Under the pieces are notes generated by a model. It saw only the letters and a program-made list of their open reading frames with translations. It was not told the DNA's origin and searched no databases. A DNA stretch of 36,233 bases from DALYLB01 sp046154695 (GTDB lineage Bacteria > Acidobacteriota > Blastocatellia > RBC074): the NCBI GenBank assembly GCA_046154695.1, contig JBJXFI010000076.1:1-36233 (forward strand), written 5' to 3'. This document shows positions 8,933-17,621 of this stretch, in pieces (position 1 is the first letter of the stretch; every line of letters starts with the position of its first letter). Made by a program: the position numbers and the translations under genes.

Positions 8933-8970
8933 AGAGCTTTGAGTATGGACGGACCGTGGGACATAGCAGT

Positions 8971-9129
8971 CTATTTCTTTTTCTCCTGAAACTTGCGACC
9001 ACAGTGTTTGCAGGCGTAGAACTGACCCGCTCGTTTCAGCGAATAAACGCCAAATCGGCCGCAGTGTGGACATTTCCTCGTGACCGCCAGCAGTGCGCCG
9101 AGAAATGCGCCTGCAAAGATCGGATTCAC
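8971..9129 (-). CDS. Small membrane-anchored zinc-ribbon protein
   Basis: A 52-residue protein starting at GTG 9129, chosen because AAGGAG lies 7 bases upstream; a longer open frame to 9309 has no start signal. Residues 2-16 (NPIFAGAFLGALLAV) form a short hydrophobic helix. The rest is a zinc ribbon: CPHC (20-23) and CKHC (40-43), then a basic tail KFQEKKK. The C-x2-C...C-x2-C spacing of about 16 residues is normal for zinc ribbons. The function is unknown; it could tether a cytoplasmic ribbon to the membrane. It stands alone, with no obvious operon partner. Confidence 0.7.
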   Translation of the reverse strand: MNPIFAGAFLGALLAVTRKCPHCGRFGVYSLKRAGQFYACKHCGRKFQEKKK

Positions 9130-9602
9130 CAGATTCTCCTTTGTAGTCTCGCCTGATTTACAGAAGCCGATAATCACCCGGGCATGCGCTTTACGAGGAT
9201 AAATTCCTCTGTCCGCGGAGAGCGCCTTCCGACCGAGGCTGCAAGAAATGATCGCGCGCGAATGCAACCTGCGCAAACGCCGGCCAGGCCGGCACCGTTC
9301 GTTTTCCACATGAGTTGATGATCGTGATCCGTCTTTAGATCAAGTGCTCGGGATTATTTCGTAATCGTACCTGCTCGGCCCCGAGGGAACAAGGGCAGTG
9401 AAATGCCCGGGGGGAAGGGCTTCAGACTGGATCGCCGGGCCCGCTCTCGCACACTCGTCGATCGCCGCAAAGCAGGGCATACTATGCGGAAGTGCAGTGG
9501 GTCTTCATTGGCGGCGGATTGATCGGACTTGCGCGGGGAGTGCTGTACCTGTGATACCAGGCGCGAAAAAATTGGATCAATCAATTTCCCGAGGAGAATC
9601 AT
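9130..9602. other. Intergenic stretch, no gene recognised
   Basis: This holds the divergent upstream regions of the zinc-ribbon gene (minus) and the BNR protein gene (plus). I see a small inverted repeat GAGGA (9195-9199) / TCCTC (9205-9209) upstream of the zinc-ribbon gene that could be an operator. A short open hydrophobic stretch (WVFIGGGLIGLARGVLYL, ending TGA near 9553) has no start or SD and may be a gene relic. Nothing else is supportable. Confidence 0.5.
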
Positions 9603-10781
9603 ATGAATTTCAAACATGGTCGGTCGATATTCAGTCTCGTGCTTCTGATGCTCGCGCTGACGGCGGGAATCGGCGCGCAATCGGCGCAAGAGACAAAGAG
9701 CGGCGTGAAGCTGCTCCGCGTACCGAACGGCGGGCTGCAGCCGCAGGCCGTGCGGGACGAGGGCGGCGCATTGCATCTGATTTACTTCGCGGGGGAGCCG
9801 GGCGGCGGCGACATTTTCTACGCGCGGCGCGAAGCGGTCGGAACGGAATTCACCGCGCCGCTGCGCGTCAACAGCAGGCCGGGCTCCGCCGTCGCCACGG
9901 GCACGATTCGGGGAGCGCACCTCGCCATCGGAAAGAATGGGCGCGTCCACGTCGCGTGGAACGGCCCGCAGAAACCCGGCGGGCATGAAGCGCCGATGCT
10001 GTATTCGAGGTTGAATGGCGCCCGTACGGCCTTTGAACCACAGCGTAATCTGATGCAAATCTCGGGCGGACTGGATGGCGGCGGCTCGGTTGCGGCTGAC
10101 GCAGGCGGGAATGTCTATGTCGCCTGGCATGGACGAGGGGACAAGGAAGGCGAAGCGAATCGCCGCGTCTGGCTCGCCCGCTCAACGAATGAGGGAACGA
10201 CCTTCACCCGCGAAGCCCCCGTCTGGGACGAGCCGACCGGAGCTTGCGGCTGCTGCGGCATGCGCGCCTTCGCCGACCGGCAGGGACGGGTGCATCTGCT
10301 CTACCGCGCGGCAACGGAAAGCGTGAACCGCGACATGTACCTCTTGACCTCCGATAATCGCGGGAGGAGTTTTTCAGGAGCCCTGCTCGACAAGTGGCAA
10401 CTGAACGCCTGCCCGATGAGTTCGGCCGCGTTCTCCAGTGAAGCCGATGGGGCGAACGGGCTGCTGGCGGCATGGGAGACGCAGGGGCAGGTCTATTTCA
10501 TGCTGCTCGATCCGACGCGACCGCAGCCAGGTTCCCCGATTCCGGCGACGGGCATTCCGGGAAAACGCAAACATCCCGTGATCGCCGTGAATTCACGCGG
10601 CGAGAGGATGCTCGTCTGGACGGAAGGCACGGGATGGAAGAAGGGCGGCTCGCTGGCCTGGCAGCTCTACGATTCGCGCGGAACGCCGATCGGCGAAAGA
10701 GGGGAGGCGCCGGGCATCCCGGTTTGGAGCCTGGCCGCCGTCGTCGCGGAAAAGGGCGGCGGCTTTACCATCCTCTATTGA
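9603..10781 (+). CDS. Secreted BNR-repeat / sialidase-like beta-propeller protein
   Basis: A 392-residue protein with GAGGAG upstream of ATG 9603 and a signal peptide (SLVLLMLALTAGIGAQ). The body is built of propeller blades with repeated Asp-box-like and W-rich strands: IFYARREAVGTEF, VHVAWNGPQ, VYVAWHGRG, WLARSTNEGTTF, YLLTSDNRGRSFS. The S-x-D/N-x-G-x-T/S-F pieces are BNR boxes. A cysteine cluster (GACGCCGMRAF, then NACPMSS) is unusual for true sialidases and may be disulfide-bonded. The catalytic Arg triad and Tyr of sialidases cannot be assigned, so glycosidase activity is not claimed. It lies 201 bases upstream of hypC with no evident functional link. Confidence 0.8.
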   Translation: MNFKHGRSIFSLVLLMLALTAGIGAQSAQETKSGVKLLRVPNGGLQPQAVRDEGGALHLIYFAGEPGGGDIFYARREAVGTEFTAPLRVNSRPGSAVATGTIRGAHLAIGKNGRVHVAWNGPQKPGGHEAPMLYSRLNGARTAFEPQRNLMQISGGLDGGGSVAADAGGNVYVAWHGRGDKEGEANRRVWLARSTNEGTTFTREAPVWDEPTGACGCCGMRAFADRQGRVHLLYRAATESVNRDMYLLTSDNRGRSFSGALLDKWQLNACPMSSAAFSSEADGANGLLAAWETQGQVYFMLLDPTRPQPGSPIPATGIPGKRKHPVIAVNSRGERMLVWTEGTGWKKGGSLAWQLYDSRGTPIGERGEAPGIPVWSLAAVVAEKGGGFTILY

Positions 10782-10982
10782 GAACGGCGAAATCAGGGAA
10801 AAGGCGAACGTCTCTTCGGGCGGTCAGCCGGTTATGGGGCGCGCCTGGCGCTCACACAGCAATCGCTCGATAAAATTGATCCATGCAGCCCTGTCGAGCG
10901 AAACGGCGGCGAATCTCTGTCGCCTCGTCGCGATGGGGCGATCATCGCCGGCGCCCGGATCGAGGCGGGAAGGGATTGAATT

Positions 10983-11243
10983 ATGTGTCTGGCTATTCCT
11001 GCAAGAGTGATCGAAATCGTGGACGAGGCCAATCGCCTGGTGAAGGTCGAAGTCGGGGGAGTGCGGCGCAATATCAACTGTGCGTTGCTTGACGAGGTCG
11101 GCATCGGCGATTACGTGCTCATCCATGTCGGCTTTGCGATGAGCAAAGTGGATGAGCGCGAAGCGCAAAAAACGCTCGCGCTGATGCGGGAGCTGGAAAT
11201 GTACGAGCCGGAGCTCGAACAGCTCAAAAACAGCGAGGCGTGA
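10983..11243 (+). CDS. hypC: Hydrogenase maturation chaperone HypC/HupF
   Basis: An 86-residue protein beginning MCLAIPARV, the invariant HypC start; Cys2 becomes the N-terminal Cys that carries the Fe(CN)2CO unit. The core VGGVRRNINCALLDEVGIGDYVLIHVGFAMSK is the OB-fold typical of the family, and the length is standard. HypC shuttles the iron centre, assembled with HypD, to the large subunit precursor of [NiFe]-hydrogenase in the cytoplasm. The ribosome site is weak (GAAGGGATT). A single base separates its stop from hypD. The C-terminal acidic tail is slightly long. Confidence 0.97.
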   Translation: MCLAIPARVIEIVDEANRLVKVEVGGVRRNINCALLDEVGIGDYVLIHVGFAMSKVDEREAQKTLALMRELEMYEPELEQLKNSEA

Positions 11244-11244
11244 A

Positions 11245-12366
11245 ATGAAATACATTGACGAGTTTCGGGACGGCGGCGTCGCGCAAAGACTCGCCGCGGA
11301 GATCGCGGGAATGACCTCCCGGCCGCTCAGGCTGATGGAGGTCTGCGGCGGGCACACGCACACGATCTTCCGGTACGGCATCGAGGATTTGCTGCCGCCC
11401 AATATCGAGATGATTCACGGCCCCGGATGCCCGGTCTGCGTGATCCCGACCGGGCGCGTGGACGATGCGATCTCGATCGCGGAGCGGGATGGCGTGATCT
11501 TCGCGACCTTCGGCGACGCGATGCGCGTGCCGGGATCGAAGACCAGTTTGCTGCGGGCCAGGGCCGGAGGGGCGGACGTCCGGACGGTCTATTCGCCGCT
11601 CGATGCGCTGAAGCTGGCGAAAAATCACCCCGATCGTGAAGTGGTCTTCTTCGCGCTGGGCTTTGAAACGACCACGCCCGCGACGGCGCTGACGATTCTG
11701 GCGGCGGAGGCGGAAGGCGCGCGCAACTTCAGCGTGTTCTGCAATCACATCGTGATCGTTCCCGCGCTGAGAATATTGCTCGATTCGCCGGACATGAAAC
11801 TCGACGGCTTCATCGGCCCGGGCCACGTCAGCACGGTCATCGGCACGCGCGTCTATGAGTTCGTGCCGCGCGAATACGGCAGGCCCCTGGTCGTTTCGGG
11901 CTTTGAGCCTCTCGATCTGCTGCAGGCGGCGGGAATGATCGTCCGGCAGATCGTGGAGGGCAGAGCCGAAGTCGAGAATCAATACGCGCGCTTCGTCTCC
12001 CGCGATGGCAACCTGAACGCCCTGAGAACCATCGCCGAAGTCTTCGAGCCGCGTGAGCATTTCGAGTGGCGCGGGCTAGGCTCGATCGCGCACAGCGGGC
12101 TGAAGCTCAAACAAAAATACAGCCGCTTTGACGCCGAGCTGAAATTTTCCGTTCCGGGATTGCGCATCGCGGATCCGAAAGCCTGCCAGTGCGGAGAGAT
12201 TCTGAAAGGCGTGAAGAAACCCTGGGAGTGCAAGGTCTTCGGCACGGCATGCACGCCGGACACGCCGATCGGGTCGTGCATGGTTTCATCCGAGGGCGCG
12301 TGCGCGGCATATTACAATTTCGGCCGCCTCTCGCGGATCGCCGAACGACCGGCCATTCCAGCCTGA
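11245..12366 (+). CDS. hypD: Hydrogenase formation protein HypD
   Basis: A 373-residue protein, full length for the family. Family motifs are present in order: EVCGGHTHTIFRYG (about 32-45), HGPGCPVCVIPTG (about 57-69), FFALGFETTTPATA (about 133-146), and the C-terminal [4Fe-4S]/redox Cys set CQCGE, WECKVFGTACTPDTPIGSCM. HypD is the scaffold on which Fe receives cyanide (from HypE) and CO before handover by HypC. It sits between hypC and hypE with gaps of 1 and 2 bases, so the three are surely co-transcribed. Confidence 0.98.
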   Translation: MKYIDEFRDGGVAQRLAAEIAGMTSRPLRLMEVCGGHTHTIFRYGIEDLLPPNIEMIHGPGCPVCVIPTGRVDDAISIAERDGVIFATFGDAMRVPGSKTSLLRARAGGADVRTVYSPLDALKLAKNHPDREVVFFALGFETTTPATALTILAAEAEGARNFSVFCNHIVIVPALRILLDSPDMKLDGFIGPGHVSTVIGTRVYEFVPREYGRPLVVSGFEPLDLLQAAGMIVRQIVEGRAEVENQYARFVSRDGNLNALRTIAEVFEPREHFEWRGLGSIAHSGLKLKQKYSRFDAELKFSVPGLRIADPKACQCGEILKGVKKPWECKVFGTACTPDTPIGSCMVSSEGACAAYYNFGRLSRIAERPAIPA

Positions 12367-12368
12367 AG

Positions 12369-13472
12369 ATGTCTCCAATGAAGAAAGGCGAATTCAACCC
12401 GTCCCCCCTTTTTGAGCGCGTCGAGCGCGCGCGGCGCGGGAAACCGCGCGTCAAGGACGAATTCATCACGCTCGCGCACGGCAGCGGAGGCCGGGCGATG
12501 CACGAGCTGATCGAGGGATTGTTTCTCGATTACTTTCGCAGCCCGCTGCTTGCCGCCCTCGAAGACCAGGCGGTCTTCGCCGTTCCCGGCGCCTGCCCGA
12601 ATCCGCGCCTCGCGTTCACAACCGATTCGTATGTCGTCACGCCGATCTTCTTTCCCGGCGGCGACATCGGGCGGCTCGCCGTTTGCGGGACGGTCAACGA
12701 TCTGGCGATGAGCGGCGCCGAGCCGCGGTATCTCTCCGCCGCGTTCATCATCGAGGAAGGGTTTCCCGTCGCCGATCTCAAACGCATTCTTGCCTCGATG
12801 CGCGACGCCGCGGAGGAGGCCGGCGCGCAGATCGTCACCGGCGACACCAAGGTCGTGCAACGCGGCGGCGCCGACAAAATCTTTATCAACACGGCCGGCA
12901 TCGGCGCCATCGGCCACGATCTGAATCTCTCGGCCGCCAATGCGCGCCCCGGCGACAGGATCATCCTGAGCGGGACGATGGGCGATCATGGCACGACGAT
13001 CATGCTCGCACGCGGCGATCTGGAGCTCGATGCGAACATCCGCAGCGACGCCGCGCCGCTGTGGTCCCTCGCGCGGCTGATGCTCGAAACAACCGCGGAT
13101 ATCCGCGCCATGCGCGATCCGACGCGCGGCGGCGTGGCGACCACGCTCAACGAACTGGCCATGGCTTCCGATCTTTGCCTGCAAATCGACGAACCGGCAT
13201 TGCCTGTCCGCGAGGAAGTCCGGGGCGCTTGCGAAATCCTGGGGCTCGATCCGCTGTACATCGGCAATGAAGGCAAACTGATTGCCATTGTCGCGGCGGA
13301 AGCGGCGGATGCCCTGCTGAAGCGAATGCGGGAACATCCGCTGGGGCGCGACGCGCGGATCATCGGTGAAGCGATCCCCGAACCGGCCGGCATCGTTTCA
13401 ATGAGAACCGCTTTTGGCGGGACGCGGATCGTCGATCTGCTTGCCGGCGAACAGCTGCCGCGAATCTGTTAG
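12369..13472 (+). CDS. hypE: Hydrogenase expression/formation protein HypE
   Basis: A 367-residue protein (start ATG 12369, 2 bases after hypD; ATG 12378 is an alternative; the frame is open further upstream only inside hypD). HypE uses ATP to dehydrate a thiocarboxamide on its C-terminal Cys to thiocyanate, the cyanide donor for the hydrogenase iron. The C-terminus is exactly PRIC, the diagnostic tail. The PurM/AIRS-like fold is seen in LAHGSGGRAMHELI (nucleotide loop), VCGTVNDLAMSGAEP, VTGDTKVV, DPTRGGVATTLNE and GNEGKLIAIV. The HypF carbamoyltransferase that loads this Cys is not in the window. The N-terminus is some 20 residues longer than usual. HypE and the large minus-strand gene end 25 bases apart. 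Confidence 0.98.
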   Translation: MSPMKKGEFNPSPLFERVERARRGKPRVKDEFITLAHGSGGRAMHELIEGLFLDYFRSPLLAALEDQAVFAVPGACPNPRLAFTTDSYVVTPIFFPGGDIGRLAVCGTVNDLAMSGAEPRYLSAAFIIEEGFPVADLKRILASMRDAAEEAGAQIVTGDTKVVQRGGADKIFINTAGIGAIGHDLNLSAANARPGDRIILSGTMGDHGTTIMLARGDLELDANIRSDAAPLWSLARLMLETTADIRAMRDPTRGGVATTLNELAMASDLCLQIDEPALPVREEVRGACEILGLDPLYIGNEGKLIAIVAAEAADALLKRMREHPLGRDARIIGEAIPEPAGIVSMRTAFGGTRIVDLLAGEQLPRIC

Positions 13473-13497
13473 CGCGTGTGAAGAGTTATATTCCCTT

Positions 13498-16356
13498 CTA
13501 TTTTCGATTTCCGGCCAGCGCCTCGAATTGACGCGCTGTCTGCCGCGACCATCCGCCGAGCACCCGCAGCACGCGACCCTGCTGATCGATCAGCACCGAG
13601 AGCGGCACCGCGGCCTCGTCGCCGGCAAAGATCCGGGCGATGCCTTCCTCTCCGATATTGAGAATCGGGTAGCTGACAGGACGGCGGCGTAGAAACTCCT
13701 TCACGACCGCAACGCCCTCGGTGTCGATGCTGAGGCCGATCAGATCAATGCCCTGCGCGCCCAGTTGCGGCGCCAGCCGCTGCAGCTCCGGCATCTCCCT
13801 GGCGCAGGGGATGCACCACGTCGCCCACAGATTGATGAGCGCGCGGCGCCCCGGTTTCAGCATGCTCGCGATCGACGCCCGCGTGCCGTCCAGCCGGTTG
13901 ACGGTCAAGCCCGGGAAAGGCTGCCCCTTTTTCAGCTTCAGCGTTTGCAGCAACAGGTCTTCGCGCGTCAGCGGATCGGGCAGGTTCGTTTTCGTCTCTT
14001 TGACCACTTCGAACTTTTCGCGCCCTTCCGCGACCAGGATGGATGAACCGGCAGGCACGTTGGCGAATCGCTGCTGTCTGCCATCCGGCCAGGTGATATC
14101 GATCCATTCGGCTTGCGCGTCCCGCCCGAGGCCGAAGAGCAGCCGCGGATCGTGCTGCGATTGAAACCCCGAGCCGCCCGCCTTGATCTTCGTCAGAATG
14201 CCCGCCGAAGTCTTCACACGCACGACCGCTCCAAAGGCGTCGCGGGCGCAATGACTGCCCGCCAGCGCCACACGAACCCAGTTGTTCGCCTGCCCCACAT
14301 TGTTTCGAAAGAGCAGATGCGCCTGCCCCTGAATCGTGGTCAGAAAAACATCCGGGTCGCCGTCATTATCGAAATCGGCGAAGACCGACGCGCGACCGTC
14401 GCTCAGATGGTCGATGCCGGAGACGCCCGAAATCTCGGTGAATTTCACCTGCCCGCTTTCCGACCTGCCAAGATTGAGAAACAAGGTGTCGCGCTCGTAA
14501 CCGCTGAAGGAAAAGCCCTTGCCGAGGAGTTCGTTTTGATCCTGCCGCAGCACGCCTTTTTCGCGCTTGCCGCCGTCGCTGTTGTCCTGCGTCACGACCT
14601 GACGCCAGAACTGCGATCAGGTGTCGGCCATCGACTTGCCGGAGATAAAACCATTCGGCGTAAAGAGGTCTTCCCATCCGTCGCAATCGATGTCGATGAA
14701 GCCGCCGCCCCAGGCCCACATCCCGCTCAATCCGCCGATCTCCGCCGTCACATCCTTGTATTTGCCATTGCCGAGATTCTCGAACAGGTCGTTCCCGGCG
14801 GCCAGTTTTTTATAAACGTTCTCCCGCGCGCCCTGATTGGGAAACAGCCGCGACACGATGCGATTGCCCGCCGTGGACGACATATTGGTCGCGTGAATGT
14901 CCAGCAACCCATCGTTGTTGTAATCGCCGAAGGCCGCGCCCATCCCGTTGCCCGGATCGAGCAGGCCCCGCGCCGCGGCTTCGTCCGCAAAACGATCGCC
15001 CCGATTGATGAACATGCCCTTTTCGCCGAAGTCATTCGCCACAAACAGATCCGGCCGATGATCGCCGTTGATATCGGCAAAGGCGGCGGCATAGCTCCAA
15101 CGCTTGTCATCCACGCCCCACTTCCGCGCCTCTTCGCTGAACGTGCCGTTCCCGTTATTGATAAAGAGCAGATTCGGCGTGCCATTCGTCGCGCGAAACC
15201 ACGAATCGGGAGTCACCTGGCCGTAGCGGTTGTACGATGCCACATAAATATCCAGCCGGCCATCGTCGTTGATATCCGCCGTCGCCGCCGAAAAACCGAA
15301 GGCGTCAACCGCCACGCCCGCTTCCAGCGAGACATCATTGAAGCCGAGCCTGCCGTCGGGCACGAGCCGGTTCTCCAACAGAATCTGCCGGCCCACATTG
15401 GCCATGAAAATATCCGTATCGCCGTCGTTGTCGTAATCGAGCGCCAACGGCCCCGCGCCGCTTTCAAGCAGCCGGATGCCCGCTTCGTCTGAGGCATCGC
15501 GGAATTTTCCGCGGCCGTCGTTGAGATACAGGTAATTCCGCGTGCTTCCCGTCACGATCAAATCCATCCACCCATCCCGATTGAAATCGCCCGCCGCCGC
15601 GCCGTGCCAGACGAAGCCTGTATTGCCCGTCTCACCGTATGCGGGAATTCGCGCCGCCACGGCCGCCGGTGCGCCGACTTCGCTGAACAGGTCCTTCGTC
15701 GCAAGCATCGAATTGATCGGCTGAATGGCGAACTCACGAATCAACCAGCGGCCTTTCTCGTGACTGAGGTTGTTCGGAATGCCGCCCGTGACGTTGCTTT
15801 CGAGGTGAAAGGCAAAGACCGCATCCGCCGTGGCTCGCAACCACGCCCGCTGTTCTTGCAGGTCGCGCCCGACCAGCCAGAAAGCGACCGTCGCCCGCAT
15901 CACGCGACCGGTCTCGTCAAAGCTCGAAGCCCGCAGTTTGAAGCGCACATCTTCGACTTCGGAAAAGTTATCGAGCAACCCTTCCCATTGCCTGGCCATC
16001 GCCGCTCGCGTCGTGGCAACGGTCTTGTTCGGCGCGAAGTTCCAGTCGTGCCGCCGCACCCACTTCACCAATGGCGTCGCCGCCGCGGGCGCTGACGGCA
16101 GCGGCGTGGCCAGCGCCGGATCGGCGAAATAGTCCGCAACCCTGGACGTGTCGCCATTCCGGAGCGCGACAGCCAGTTCGAGGATGCCGTTCGCCACGTC
16201 TTCGGATTTGTCTTCGAGCTCCTCCAGCTTGCGCCGGTCGATTTCGGATTGAGGCGCCTGTGGCGATGCGGGCATTGCCCGCAAATACGCCACGCGCAGC
16301 GGCGCAATCGCCGCCAGCGCCAGCATGATTAATGCGTATCTTTTCATATGAATCAT
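13498..16356 (-). CDS. FG-GAP/UnbV (CRTAC1-like) protein with TlpA-type thioredoxin domain; in-frame TGA, candidate selenoprotein
   Basis: Read through one TGA (14617-14619) this is a 952-residue exported protein; without readthrough it splits into about 579 and 365 residues. Residues 4-30 are a signal peptide; about 40-230 an unassigned alpha/beta region; then at least six calcium-type repeats (DFNRDGWMDL, DYDNDGDTDI, DINDDGRLDI, DINGDHRPDL, DYNNDGLLDI, DIDCDGWEDL). After the TGA (residue 580) come SQFWRQVV, another repeat DFDNDGDPDV, an ASPIC/UnbV domain (AFGAVVRVKTSAG; FGLGRDAQAEWIDITWPDG) and a TlpA-like thioredoxin domain with WCIPC (Cys848, Cys851). Domain order continues smoothly across the TGA in one frame, and a SECIS-like hairpin follows it. 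Start ATG 16356 overlaps the barrel gene's stop (TGATG); ATG 16347 is possible. A nonsense mutation or sequence error is the alternative. Confidence 0.85.
14585..14609 (-). promoter_or_regulatory. SECIS-like hairpin just after the in-frame TGA
   Basis: On the minus strand, counting from the first base after UGA (14617-14619), bases 12-17 (GCGUCA) pair with 23-28 (UGACGC) around the 5-base loop GGUCG; bases 8-10 and 30-32 extend the stem past one G-A mismatch. The E. coli fdhF SECIS has loop AGGUCU with GGUC at bases 19-22 after its UGA; here AGGUC is present with GGUC at 18-21. Bacterial SelB recognises such a loop to insert selenocysteine. The fit is by eye; no folding energy was computed. 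Confidence 0.6.
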
Positions 16357-17564
16357 CACTTGAACCAACCCGCGCGTTGCAGCGCTTTGAGCAGATTGTA
16401 CCGGAGGAAGACCTCCGTCCGCACGCGCACGGGCAAAATCGGCTGGCGCGGTTCACCGAGAATCCGGCTGGTGAAGAGTCCCACCGAGATCTCCGGCGTC
16501 CATTGATAGCTCAATAGCCCGTACAGATGCCTGCCCTGAAAGACGCGGTCGGCGTTGACGTTGCCATAGCGCGGATCAATCCTGGTGTAGCCGCCCGTGA
16601 GCGTCCATTTTTTGCGATACGTCTTCTCACCGAGCAGCGCGAAGCCTGCGCCGCCGGCCACGTTGCCGTCGAGACGCTCATAGAGTTCCAGCCGGATCGA
16701 ATCCACCATCCGTAATTCCGGCGTGTTGACCTTCACAGCCTGCCGCAGAATACCCGCCCCAAATGCAAAAGTATAATCCGCCGAAGCCAGTGCGCGTTCA
16801 CCGATTTTTTTGCTGACGATGAATTGGTGGTAATTGACATGTTTCAGCCGGTGATACCGCCGGTTGAGATTCGGCGTGGCCAAATCGCCGAAGTATCCGG
16901 CCGTATACGCGATCTCATCGAAGAACACCTTGCCCGGGCGGCGCACGATCACACGCTGCCCGGTCAGGAATCCGTCATTGTTGTACGTGGTGATCTCCGT
17001 CGCAGCACCGCGCAAAAAATCGAAGCCGCCATATTGCAATTCCAGCCCCTTGATTGGCTGCGCTGACAGATTGAGGTGCTTGAGGTAAAGATTCAGATTC
17101 CCGCGTTTGACACCCACGCCGGTCTCATTCCAGCCGGCGGTGAATCGCCGCCCGCTCTGAATGCCGAAATTCAGGCTGTACCGGCCCGCCCTGTCGAACT
17201 TGAAACGGCCAAACAGATCCTGACGATGCTGGACGGTGTTGACGCTGATGCTGTCCGCTGTATTTTCGACATACATGTATCGCGTCGCGAGCATGACCTT
17301 TGAAAAATCGAGCCAGCGGCCGAGACGCGTGGAAAGCCGGGTGGACGATGTTGCCGGTTCGGTCGTCTCATACCCGGATCCCGGCTCGCGGCGCATGCGC
17401 CGATTCGGAAGCTGGGTGGGGCGCAACTCCCCACTTCCCTGGCTTTGCGCCATGACGGTCGCGACGAATCCGGAGCAGATAAAGATTGAGACAAACCACG
17501 ATGATGCGAAGAACACGAAGAGAAGTGTTCCTCTCTGTCTCCCTCCTTGCCTCGCCCCCTTCAT
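16356..17564 (-). CDS. Outer-membrane beta-barrel-like exported protein, unrecognised family
   Basis: A 402-residue protein. Start ATG 17564 gives a charged n-region (MKGARQGGRQR), a hydrophobic core and VMAQSQ cleavage site; in-frame codons further upstream (TTG 17594, ATG 17579) lie in repeat DNA. After a low-complexity linker the rest alternates polar/aromatic strands (FDRAGRYSLNFGIQSGRRF, GLELQYGGFDF, KWTLTGGYTRIDP, YGLLSYQWTPEISVGLF) and ends with VFLRYNLLKALQRAGWFK, like an outer-membrane barrel of perhaps 14-16 strands. No family name is claimed. Its stop overlaps the start of the FG-GAP/UnbV gene (TGATG), so the two proteins are made together and may work together at the envelope. Oddly, the start codon and signal peptide lie inside an inverted repeat (17495-17575). 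Confidence 0.75.
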   Translation of the reverse strand: MKGARQGGRQRGTLLFVFFASSWFVSIFICSGFVATVMAQSQGSGELRPTQLPNRRMRREPGSGYETTEPATSSTRLSTRLGRWLDFSKVMLATRYMYVENTADSISVNTVQHRQDLFGRFKFDRAGRYSLNFGIQSGRRFTAGWNETGVGVKRGNLNLYLKHLNLSAQPIKGLELQYGGFDFLRGAATEITTYNNDGFLTGQRVIVRRPGKVFFDEIAYTAGYFGDLATPNLNRRYHRLKHVNYHQFIVSKKIGERALASADYTFAFGAGILRQAVKVNTPELRMVDSIRLELYERLDGNVAGGAGFALLGEKTYRKKWTLTGGYTRIDPRYGNVNADRVFQGRHLYGLLSYQWTPEISVGLFTSRILGEPRQPILPVRVRTEVFLRYNLLKALQRAGWFK

Positions 17565-17575
17565 GTCTTCGTGGT
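17495..17575. repeat. Imperfect inverted repeat overlapping the barrel gene's 5' end
   Basis: ACCACGATGATGCGAAG (17495-17511) pairs imperfectly (13 of 17) with CTTCATGTCTTCGTGGT (17559-17575). This ACCACGAAGACACGAAG-style sequence is a familiar intergenic repeat type in environmental bacterial genomes. Here it covers the ATG (17562-17564) and most of the signal-peptide coding region of the barrel gene. Confidence 0.6.
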
Positions 17576-17621
17576 CCATTCCACCTCTTCCCAATGTTGC
17601 GAGTTCGAATTTCTATTGCAA

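Noticed and set aside
9470..9553. Hydrophobic open stretch ending in ARGVLYL
   Set aside because: It has no start codon with an SD and is too short to support as a gene; at most a relic.
13498..14595. The 365-codon frame as an independent thioredoxin-type gene starting at GTG 14595
   Set aside because: It starts in the middle of a domain series, has no SD or signal peptide, and is exactly in frame with the upstream part; readthrough of the TGA explains it better.
14113..15492. 459-codon open frame on the plus strand
   Set aside because: It is antisense to the FG-GAP/UnbV gene, whose repeats and domains are unmistakable; the plus frame has no recognisable domain.
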